Shown here piece by piece: positions 1-6,459 of a DNA stretch of 11,396 nucleotides; position 1 is the stretch's first letter, and each line of letters begins with the position of its first letter. The notes beneath the pieces are model-generated. The model saw only the letters and a program-made list of their open reading frames with translations. It was not told where the DNA came from and ran no database searches. The DNA comes from JAYSRU01 sp043720875 (GTDB lineage Bacteria; Bacteroidota; Bacteroidia; Flavobacteriales_D; Crocinitomicaceae), in the NCBI GenBank assembly GCA_043720875.1, contig JAYSRU010000171.1:1-11396 (forward strand), given 5' to 3'. The position numbers and the translations under genes were made by a program.

Positions 1-19
1 AACATATTGAATTTTTTTG

Positions 20-27
20 CAAAGGTA
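20..27 (-). promoter_or_regulatory. Possible Bacteroidota -7 promoter element for a gene left of the window
   Basis: Read on the minus strand this is TACCTTTG, an exact match to the Bacteroidota -7 consensus TAnnTTTG, followed by CAAAAAAAT. A matching -33 TTTG at the usual 18-20 base spacing is not present; CTTG at 44-47 is the nearest candidate, with a short 16-base spacer. A minus-strand ATG at 3-5, 14 bases downstream of the motif, could start the next gene, but only 5 bases of it are visible. The motif is identical to the CBS-gene promoter at 2315-2322. Confidence 0.4.
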
Positions 28-85
28 CGTAAATCATCATTATCAAGCAGCACCTAGCTTCTCCTATTTTTTGAGATCCACTAAA

Positions 86-158
86 CGGCTTGGAGCTAAT
101 CCTGCTTTATGCTGTATTTTCGATGAAAAATCGAAAGATGCCGCTCCAATCAGGGCTA
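86..158 (-). ncRNA. Candidate structured RNA element downstream of the metal-receptor gene
   Basis: Transcribed leftwards, this stretch begins at the stop codon of the preceding gene and can fold. A 7-base arm TTGGAGC (149-143) matches GCTCCAA (96-90) perfectly. Inside it sits a hairpin TTTCGAT (136-130) / ATCGAAA (124-118) with a 5-base loop. A CCTG (154-151) could also pair with CAGG (104-101), which crosses the outer stem and would make a pseudoknot. An alternative pairing is CGGC (143-140) with GCCG (89-86). No U-run follows, so it is not a standard intrinsic terminator. The box order (CCCTGAT, GGAGCGGCATC, variable hairpin, AGCAGGA, TAGCTCC) resembles, from memory, a pattern common downstream of flavobacterial genes; the Rfam Flavo-1 motif is one candidate I cannot confirm. 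Confidence 0.4.
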
Positions 159-932
159 GAATTGATGTAATAAGGTAAGCAAATATTCTTTCACATGCAG
201 CAAGCGCGAGCCGTACCACGAAAAAACTTCGCCATCCACCAACAAAACCCTTGTTTTACTGCCAACAACGGATTGAAACGCTGCCACGTCGTTTGCTTTA
301 AATGGATAAGGTTCTGAACTTAAGAACACACAGTCGACCGAGGCATAATCGTTTAAATCAATTTCCGGATAACGCTGCACCTGGATTGCATTTTTAAAAC
401 CAAAATTGGAAAGGACATGATGGATATAGGTGTCATTTCCTGCAACCATGATCGGATTTTTCCAAATCAAATAAACGAACGATAGCGGAACAGTAACTTT
501 TGGAAAATCGCGGTAAATAGCTTCAAGCGCAGTCACTGTTTCAGTCGCCTTATTTTGTACGCCCAAAAGTTCTCCGAGTAAAACAATCAATTCTAACGAC
601 GCTGCAAGGGTATCCACTTTACTCACCCAAACCGTATTGAATTTTCGCAATTCCTCAATTTGTGACAGCTCATTTTCTTCTTGGTTGGCGATTACCAGAT
701 CTGGAAACAACGCATTCACTTTTGCGCACGCGATATTTTTGGTTCCACCAATTATGGTTTTTTCATCTTTCCATGAAGCAGGATGAACACAAAACTTAGT
801 AATACCCACTACTTTATCGCCTAGACCTAAGTCGAATAACAACTCTGTAATGGAAGGAACCAAACAAACAATTCGGGAAGGATGCGCGTTAAAAAGCAAC
901 ACATTCCCTAATTGATCATGTGAGGTTAGCAT
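156..932 (-). CDS. BtuF/FepB-like helical-backbone metal-receptor (ABC substrate-binding) protein, no signal peptide
   Basis: This 258-residue protein resembles the periplasmic binding proteins of cobalamin and iron-siderophore ABC transporters (COG0614 type). The opening RIVCLVPSITELLFDLGLG (20-38) is the typical first strand and helix, followed by VVGIT (41-45) and an FPDLVIA strand (76-82). A second lobe contains NPIMVAGNDTYIHHVL (159-174) and VDGEVFSWYGSR (232-243), a motif I associate with the cytosolic-looking BtuF-like subgroup. The N-terminus has no hydrophobic signal peptide and no lipobox cysteine, unlike a true periplasmic receptor, and no permease or ATPase gene lies nearby. The start at 932 follows the CBS stop codon by 3 bases, so the two genes are very probably co-transcribed and perhaps translationally coupled; no clear Shine-Dalgarno sequence is seen. 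The ligand cannot be told from sequence: cobalamin, haem or an iron chelate are all possible. The family call is solid; a transport role is uncertain. Confidence 0.8.
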   Translation of the reverse strand: MLTSHDQLGNVLLFNAHPSRIVCLVPSITELLFDLGLGDKVVGITKFCVHPASWKDEKTIIGGTKNIACAKVNALFPDLVIANQEENELSQIEELRKFNTVWVSKVDTLAASLELIVLLGELLGVQNKATETVTALEAIYRDFPKVTVPLSFVYLIWKNPIMVAGNDTYIHHVLSNFGFKNAIQVQRYPEIDLNDYASVDCVFLSSEPYPFKANDVAAFQSVVGSKTRVLLVDGEVFSWYGSRLLHVKEYLLTLLHQF

Positions 933-935
933 TAC

Positions 936-2297
936 TTATGCTATGCTTTGAATGATATCATGTTTAGTCAAAATATGAAAATTACCATTTTCCATTTCCA
1001 CTAACACAGCGGGTACTTCTTTATTGATAAGTTTCGAAACCACATCCATTGGCGTTGTGCTTTTCACAATTGGAAGTGGCGCTTGCATAACGCTTGAAAC
1101 TGGCATATCTCTAAGGTTAGGATTATCCACCAACACTTGAAATAAATGCGCATCATCGATAGAACCCACAAATTTATTATCCTTCATCACTGGAATTTGA
1201 GAAATATTGAATTTTCTCATTTTCATAATCGCATGTGACACCAATTCTTCACCAAACAAGGTTACCAATGGTTCATCTTTATGACTTGCTACTAAATCTG
1301 AAGCAGTTGCATTGTTTTCTTCTAAGAAACCACGCTCACGCATCCAATCGTCGTTAAACATTTTACCAACATAACGACTTCCGTGGTCATGAAATAACAC
1401 AACCACAACATCCGTTGGTTTTAACTTATCTTTCATTTGGATTAATCCTTTTATGGCTGATCCAGCAGAATTTCCAACAAAAATTCCTTCTTCGCGCGCA
1501 ATTCTTCGTGTATAGATTGCTGCATCACGATCGGTTACCTTTTCAAAATGATCGATTACCGAGAAATCTACATTTTCTGGAAGAATGTCTTCACCTATAC
1601 CTTCGGTGATGTACGGATAAATTTCATTTTCATCAAAGATTCCTGTTTCATGGTATTTCTTAAATACTGAACCATAGGTATCAATTCCCCAAATTTGAAT
1701 GTTTGGATTTTTTTCTTTCAAATATTTACCAACGCCAGAGATTGTTCCACCTGTTCCAACACCCACCACAAAATGCGTTATTTTTCCTTCTGTTTGTTCC
1801 CAAATTTCGGGTCCAGTTTGCTCATAATGCGCTGTACGATTGCTTAAATTATTGTACTGATCCATGTAGATCGCATTAGGAATCTCTGTCGCTAATCTTT
1901 TAGAAACGGAATAATACGAACGTGGATCTTCTGGCGCAACGGCTGTTGGGCAAACAATTACCTCTGCACCTACTGCACGTAAAATATCAGATTTCTCTTT
2001 ACTTTGTTTGTCACTTAATACACAAACCAACTTATATCCTTTAACAATACATGCCAGTGCAAGTCCCATTCCTGTGTTCCCTGAAGTTCCTTCAACGATT
2101 GTTCCACCAGGTTTCAACCATCCGCTTTTTTCAGCATCTTCAACCATCTTCACTGCCATTCTATCTTTTACAGAATTACCAGGATTAGTTGTTTCAATTT
2201 TCACATAAACTGGACAAGGGAAATCAGCTGTTAACTTGTTTAACTTAACGATTGGTGTATTTCCAATTGTTTCAAGAATATTATTGTAAACTTTCAT
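936..2297 (-). CDS. Cystathionine beta-synthase-type PLP enzyme with C-terminal CBS domain pair
   Basis: This 453-residue protein is a fold-type II PLP enzyme of the cysteine synthase / cystathionine beta-synthase family. It condenses serine (or an activated serine) with homocysteine or sulfide in sulfur amino-acid metabolism. The PLP lysine is K44 in NPGNSVKDR (38-46). The substrate-carboxylate loop is EGTSGNTG (69-76), the PLP phosphate loop GVGTGGTISG (179-188), and the serine contacting the pyridine nitrogen is probably S277 in GNSAGS (275-280). After the catalytic domain (about 1-325) come two CBS repeats (about 337-453), the regulatory module that gives the family its name. The haem-binding N-terminal extension of animal enzymes is absent. 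Length and layout fit bacterial CBS. It is first in a unit with the metal-receptor gene and has its own promoter (2315-2345). The sequence alone does not separate beta-synthase from cysteine synthase activity. Confidence 0.93.
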   Translation of the reverse strand: MKVYNNILETIGNTPIVKLNKLTADFPCPVYVKIETTNPGNSVKDRMAVKMVEDAEKSGWLKPGGTIVEGTSGNTGMGLALACIVKGYKLVCVLSDKQSKEKSDILRAVGAEVIVCPTAVAPEDPRSYYSVSKRLATEIPNAIYMDQYNNLSNRTAHYEQTGPEIWEQTEGKITHFVVGVGTGGTISGVGKYLKEKNPNIQIWGIDTYGSVFKKYHETGIFDENEIYPYITEGIGEDILPENVDFSVIDHFEKVTDRDAAIYTRRIAREEGIFVGNSAGSAIKGLIQMKDKLKPTDVVVVLFHDHGSRYVGKMFNDDWMRERGFLEENNATASDLVASHKDEPLVTLFGEELVSHAIMKMRKFNISQIPVMKDNKFVGSIDDAHLFQVLVDNPNLRDMPVSSVMQAPLPIVKSTTPMDVVSKLINKEVPAVLVEMENGNFHILTKHDIIQSIA

Positions 2298-2314
2298 GTA
2301 TTGTTATTTTGAAA

Positions 2315-2345
2315 CAAAGGTAAAACAAAAAAGCCCTTCATCAAA
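2315..2345 (-). promoter_or_regulatory. Promoter of the CBS gene, overlapping the upstream terminator
   Basis: On the minus strand there is TTTG at 2345-2342, a 19-base spacer, then TACCTTTG at 2322-2315. This is a full match to the Bacteroidota housekeeping sigma promoter TTTG-N19-TAnnTTTG. Transcription would begin around 2308-2310, giving a leader of roughly a dozen bases before the ATG at 2297. The -33 element lies across the loop and stem edge of the terminator of the upstream TPR gene (2327-2362), so the two signals share DNA. Confidence 0.75.
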
Positions 2346-2362
2346 TGATGAAAGGCTTTTTT
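2327..2362 (-). terminator. Intrinsic terminator of the gyrA-TPR unit
   Basis: In the minus-strand transcript the arm 2362-2347 (AAAAAAGCCUUUCAUC) pairs with 2342-2327 (GAUGAAGGGCUUUUUU) over 16 positions around the 4-base loop AUUU, followed by further U-rich sequence. The one imperfect position is a U-G wobble in the leftward transcript but a C-A mismatch in the rightward one, so the hairpin is best suited to leftward transcription, as expected for the TPR gene ending 21 bases upstream. Confidence 0.9.
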
Positions 2363-2383
2363 AAATGCAGTATACGTTAACTG

Positions 2384-3607
2384 TTACTTCAACGCGTCAA
2401 CTCTTGCTTTATATTCTTTTGCTTTCTCAGTTTCACCTAATTTTCTATAAATCTGGGAAATGATAAGTAAAACCTCACGGTTTGTTGGCTCAACAGCAAC
2501 AACTTTTTCCAAAGGAAGAATTGCTTCACGGTAAGTATCCATTGCTTTCTTATCCAATGCATCAAACTTAGGATCTCCTAATTTAAGCGTGGAAGCTTCT
2601 TTCTTAATTTCTGCAGCAACTCCAACTAAATGTGCGCCCAATTGGTAATTAGCATCTGTGTAGTTTGGATCGATTTCCAATGCTTTTCTCAACGCAGCTG
2701 TAGCTTTATCATTTTGCTTCAACTCAATCAAAACTGTACCAATCGTGTAATGCAAAACTTTATTATTTGGATCCGTTTCAATTGCTTTAGCTAAGAAATC
2801 TTCTGCACCTTTAGAATCACCTGCCTCAATTTTAGCATTTACCATTTGTACCAACAATGATTTTTCTGTTGGGTATTTTTTCATCCCTTCCATTAATATC
2901 ATTTCAGCTTTAGCTTTATCTCCAGCTTTACGATATAAACTAGCAGCTGTTGCATAAGTTCCTGCACCTCTATATCCTAACTGAGCAGCACTATAAAAAC
3001 GAGCACCTGCGCTATCTAATTTTTCAGCTTTTTCATAGTAATAGCCTGAGTTATAAATTGAGATCGTATCCTGAATATTCATGATCGAATTCATTCCAGC
3101 TAAACCATCATTCAATTGAGCTAATTCAAGGTATTTATTTTCCTTTGTCAAAGGTTCAATTCCCATCTGCATCATTGACATTTTTTGCCCCAAAGACTCT
3201 TCAATTTCTGGCTGTAACTTTTTACCCAATTTCCAAGCATTGCTATATGCTGTCATTGAAACGTTTGCAGCGTTTCCATCAATTTTACCGCCCAATGTTG
3301 AATCTTTCGTCATGGCGGCCGTCATCAATAATCCATAATAGATTTCACCTTTGTAAAAAAGTGTTTTTTGGCTTTTTTCTGTATCCGGATGAACAGCGGC
3401 TAAATCGATGTATTCTTTTGCTTTTAAAATCGAACGTTTCATTGCTTCTTCTTGCAAATCACCTCCCATCATTGCCATGCCAAGCATTTTTTCAAAGCTT
3501 TTGTACTCCACAGCTGCAGATGTTTCATTATTTCGTTGAGCAACTACATCGTTCCCAAATATTCCAGCAACAATTGCTAGGGCTAAGCTTATTTTTTTTG
3601 TCTTCAT
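2384..3607 (-). CDS. Exported TPR-repeat protein downstream of gyrA
   Basis: I place the start at 3607, giving 407 residues. An upstream in-frame ATG at 3724 would add 39 residues that overlap the end of gyrA and carry no exported-protein signature. From 3607 the protein begins MKTKKISLALAIVAGIFG, a good Sec signal peptide with likely cleavage after VVA (about residue 23). The mature part is helical, with TPR-like helix pairs at about 182-211, 216-246, 249-280 and 283-314 (two of the repeats end ..ETDP and ..EIDP) and a last one at about 359-403. A lower-complexity helical stretch covers 30-180. TPR arrays bind partner proteins; this one would act in the periplasm or envelope, partner unknown. 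It follows gyrA by 22 bases and is probably co-transcribed. From memory, a TPR gene after gyrA is common in flavobacteria, but its function is not established. Confidence 0.85.
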   Translation of the reverse strand: MKTKKISLALAIVAGIFGNDVVAQRNNETSAAVEYKSFEKMLGMAMMGGDLQEEAMKRSILKAKEYIDLAAVHPDTEKSQKTLFYKGEIYYGLLMTAAMTKDSTLGGKIDGNAANVSMTAYSNAWKLGKKLQPEIEESLGQKMSMMQMGIEPLTKENKYLELAQLNDGLAGMNSIMNIQDTISIYNSGYYYEKAEKLDSAGARFYSAAQLGYRGAGTYATAASLYRKAGDKAKAEMILMEGMKKYPTEKSLLVQMVNAKIEAGDSKGAEDFLAKAIETDPNNKVLHYTIGTVLIELKQNDKATAALRKALEIDPNYTDANYQLGAHLVGVAAEIKKEASTLKLGDPKFDALDKKAMDTYREAILPLEKVVAVEPTNREVLLIISQIYRKLGETEKAKEYKARVDALK

Positions 3608-3629
3608 TTCTTTAAAAATTTGAATCAAA

Positions 3630-6248
3630 TTATTCTTCGTCGTCCGCATTTTCAATATCCGTGCCAAGCTCTGGAGAAGCATTTGAATCTGCATCTTGCG
3701 CTGGTTCGATATATTCTGGATCAATCATTTCTGGTTCATCCGGGATTATAATATTACCATCTTCGTCATACAAAGGCTCATCCTCATCATCACTTCTTGG
3801 AACTTTAGCAACTGCAGCAATAGCAGCCGATCCTTTAAGATTGATTAACCGAACTCCTTGTGCAGCTCTTCCCATTACACGTAATGAATCGATGTGCATG
3901 CGAATCGTAATTCCGGCTTTCGTAATGATCATTAAATCTTCATCATCAGAAACAACCTGAATGCTAAGCAATTGACCTGTTTTATCCGTTACATTTAACG
4001 TTTTAACACCTTTACCTCCACGGTTCGTAACTCTGTAAACAGGTTCGCCATCTTCAGGATCATTCAAGAATGATCGCTTACCGTAACCTTTCTCCGAAAC
4101 AACTAATACTGTTGAATGAAGGTCACGTACACAAACCATTCCCACAACTTCATCTGTGTCACTCGTTAAAGTTACACCACGAACTCCAGCAGCATTTCTA
4201 CCCATTCCACGAACTTTTTCTTCGTTGAAACGAATCGCTCTACCGTTTTTAGTTGCAATTACGATTTCGTTGCTACCGTCAGTTAATTTTGCTTCTAATA
4301 ATTCATCGTTATCGCGAATAGTTATCGCATTGATTCCATTCGTTCTTGGACGAGCATAAGCAGCCAAACTTGTTTTCTTGATCACACCTTGACGTGTACA
4401 CATAATGATGTAATTGTTTTCACAATACTCTTTATCTTTCAAGTCTTGAACCTTTACATAAGCTTTGATCTTATCATCTTGACCAATGTTAATCAAATTC
4501 AATAAAGCTCTACCTTTTGTTTGCTTGTTTCCTTCTGGAATTTCAAACACACGCATCCAGAAACATCTACCTTTTTCAGTAAATACTAATAGATAATTGT
4601 GAGTGGTCGCAACAAATAAATGCTCTAAGAAATCTTTATCTCGTGTAGCAGCACCTTTCGATCCCATTCCTCCACGTGCTTGAACTTTATATTCTGTTAA
4701 CGATGTACGTTTGATATAACCTGCATGAGAAATCGTAATTACAACTTCTTCATCCGCAATTAAATCTTCAATACGCATTTCCGTTGCAGAGTATTCAATA
4801 TTTGAACGACGCACGTCACCAAATTTTTCTTTGATGTATAAGGTTTCGTCCTTAATGATTTGAATTCTTCTTTCTTGATTTGCCAAAATATCTTTTAGAT
4901 CCGCAATTAACGCCATCAATTCAGCATATTCTGTACGTAACTTATCTTGCTCTAATCCAGTTAACTGACGTAAACGCATTTCAACAATTGCACGCGATTG
5001 GATGTCTGATAAGTTAAAACGCTTGATTAAGTTTTCACGCGCAGCTTCTGGTGAATTAGAAGCACGAATAATAGCAATTACTTCATCAATGTTATCAGAA
5101 GCTATAATCAATCCTTCTAATATGTGTGCTCTTTCTTCTGCTTTCCGTAAATCGTACGTTGTTCTGCGAATTACAACTTCATGACGGAATCTTACGAATT
5201 CAGAAATAAGTTGTTTCAAGTTTTGCATTACCGGTCGACCATCCACCAAACAAATGTTGTTTACAGAGAATGAACTTTGTAAAGCTGTATCTTTGTATAA
5301 TTTGTTTAGAACAACGTTTGGAATTGCATCACGCTTTAATTCATACACGATACGCATTCCATTTCTATCCGATTCATCACGAATATCTGAAATACCTTCT
5401 AATTTTTTATCATTAACCAGGTCAGCCGTTTTCTTGATCATATCCGCCTTGTTCACAAGGTATGGAATTTCAGAAACGATAATTTGATCGCGACCGTTTT
5501 CTTCTTCAATAATTGCTTTTCCACGGATAACGATACGACCTCTACCCGTCATCAATGCATCACGCGCACCTTCATAACCGTAAATGGTACCTCCTGTTGG
5601 AAAATCAGGTGCTTTAACGTATTGTAACAAGTCTTCTATTTCAATTTCTGGATTTTCTAAGAACGCTGCAATACCATCACACACTTCACTTAAATTGTGA
5701 GGAGCCATGTTTGTAGCCATCCCTACCGCAATACCAGAAGAACCATTTATTAATAAATTTGGAATCTTTGAAGGTAATACAGTTGGTTCTTCCAATGAAT
5801 CATCAAAGTTAGGTCTCCAATCAACGGTTTCTTTGTCAAGATCTTCTAACATCTCTTCAGCCATCTTACGCATACGTACCTCTGTATAACGCATTGCTGC
5901 AGGACTATCTCCATCTACTGAACCAAAGTTACCTTGTCCGTCAACTAAAGGATAACGCAAACTCCACGGTTGCGCCATACGAACCATCGTATCGTAAACA
6001 GAAGAATCTCCGTGTGGGTGATACTTTCCTAAAACTTCCCCAACAATTCTTGCTGACTTCTTATGTGGACGATTAGAGAAAACCCCTAATTCATTCATTC
6101 CAAATAAAACCCTTCTGTGCACAGGCTTAAACCCATCACGCACATCAGGAAGTGCTCTTGAAACAATTACCGACATTGAATAATCAATGTATGCGGCTTT
6201 CATTTCATCCTCAATATTTATTTTTATTATTCTTTCACCATCTGCCAT
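3630..6248 (-). CDS. gyrA: DNA gyrase subunit A
   Basis: This 872-residue protein is the DNA-cleaving subunit of gyrase, a type IIA topoisomerase that works as an A2B2 complex with GyrB to introduce negative supercoils. The catalytic tyrosine is Y121 in AAMRYTEVRM. The winged-helix region has HPHGDSSVYDT (77-87), in which S82 and D86 occupy the E. coli S83 and D87 quinolone-resistance positions and are the usual sensitive-type residues. A GyrA-box-like motif QARGGMGSKG (523-532) starts the C-terminal DNA-wrapping beta-pinwheel and argues for gyrase rather than topoisomerase IV ParC. The last 50 or so residues form an acidic tail rich in D and E, as in many GyrA proteins where the tail tunes activity. 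Length is normal. It is divergent from clpC with 211 bases between the starts and leads into the TPR gene. gyrB is not in the window. Confidence 0.98.
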   Translation of the reverse strand: MADGERIIKINIEDEMKAAYIDYSMSVIVSRALPDVRDGFKPVHRRVLFGMNELGVFSNRPHKKSARIVGEVLGKYHPHGDSSVYDTMVRMAQPWSLRYPLVDGQGNFGSVDGDSPAAMRYTEVRMRKMAEEMLEDLDKETVDWRPNFDDSLEEPTVLPSKIPNLLINGSSGIAVGMATNMAPHNLSEVCDGIAAFLENPEIEIEDLLQYVKAPDFPTGGTIYGYEGARDALMTGRGRIVIRGKAIIEEENGRDQIIVSEIPYLVNKADMIKKTADLVNDKKLEGISDIRDESDRNGMRIVYELKRDAIPNVVLNKLYKDTALQSSFSVNNICLVDGRPVMQNLKQLISEFVRFRHEVVIRRTTYDLRKAEERAHILEGLIIASDNIDEVIAIIRASNSPEAARENLIKRFNLSDIQSRAIVEMRLRQLTGLEQDKLRTEYAELMALIADLKDILANQERRIQIIKDETLYIKEKFGDVRRSNIEYSATEMRIEDLIADEEVVITISHAGYIKRTSLTEYKVQARGGMGSKGAATRDKDFLEHLFVATTHNYLLVFTEKGRCFWMRVFEIPEGNKQTKGRALLNLINIGQDDKIKAYVKVQDLKDKEYCENNYIIMCTRQGVIKKTSLAAYARPRTNGINAITIRDNDELLEAKLTDGSNEIVIATKNGRAIRFNEEKVRGMGRNAAGVRGVTLTSDTDEVVGMVCVRDLHSTVLVVSEKGYGKRSFLNDPEDGEPVYRVTNRGGKGVKTLNVTDKTGQLLSIQVVSDDEDLMIITKAGITIRMHIDSLRVMGRAAQGVRLINLKGSAAIAAVAKVPRSDDEDEPLYDEDGNIIIPDEPEMIDPEYIEPAQDADSNASPELGTDIENADDEE

Positions 6249-6459
6249 CTTGTCACTTCTTTTTTATTTGCATAACTTTTGCAAAATTCGATCCGACGAA
6301 AATAATAAGAATACAGACAACATTTTCACTTAGGCAAACGTTTTTACTAACAATAATTCATTAAAAATTGTGGAGAAAAATGATTTGGAAATCAGAAATG
6401 TATTGTAGTTTTGAATCGTAGTCTAATTACACATTAATCTACCCATTAAAAAAAATCAA
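6249..6459. promoter_or_regulatory. Divergent gyrA / clpC intergenic region
   Basis: This 211-base AT-rich spacer separates the gyrA and clpC start codons. The clpC side has a clear promoter (6384-6413, listed separately). On the gyrA side I found only degenerate -7 candidates on the minus strand (GAATTTTG at 6289-6282 and AACGTTTG at 6341-6334), neither with a convincing -33 partner. A 6-base inverted repeat TTTGCA/TGCAAA with a 7-base spacer lies at 6267-6285, just upstream of the gyrA start, and could be an operator or a chance palindrome. No CIRCE-like heat-shock operator was recognised. Confidence 0.6.
6384..6413 (+). promoter_or_regulatory. Promoter of clpC
   Basis: TTTG at 6384-6387, an 18-base spacer and TAGTTTTG at 6406-6413 match the Bacteroidota consensus TTTG-N18/19-TAnnTTTG. 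Transcription should start near 6419, leaving a leader of about 40 bases before the ATG at 6460. The A-rich leader (run of eight A at 6449-6456 just before the start) replaces a Shine-Dalgarno sequence, as is common in this phylum. Confidence 0.7.

Noticed and set aside
3145..3615. Plus-strand open frame of 156 codons
   Set aside because: It lies antisense within the TPR gene, shows no domain, and reflects the codon bias of the real gene on the other strand.
3608..3724. Upstream 39-codon extension of the TPR gene (ATG at 3724)
   Set aside because: It overlaps the end of gyrA by about 95 bases and would bury a clean signal peptide that begins at the ATG at 3607.
3630..6248. Topoisomerase IV subunit A (ParC) as the identity of the gyrase gene
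   Set aside because: A GyrA-box-like QARGGMGSKG and a full pinwheel with acidic tail favour GyrA.
3661..6364. Several plus-strand open frames of 60-99 codons opposite gyrA and its leader
   Set aside because: All are shadows of gyrA, with low-complexity or unpatterned translations and no own promoters.
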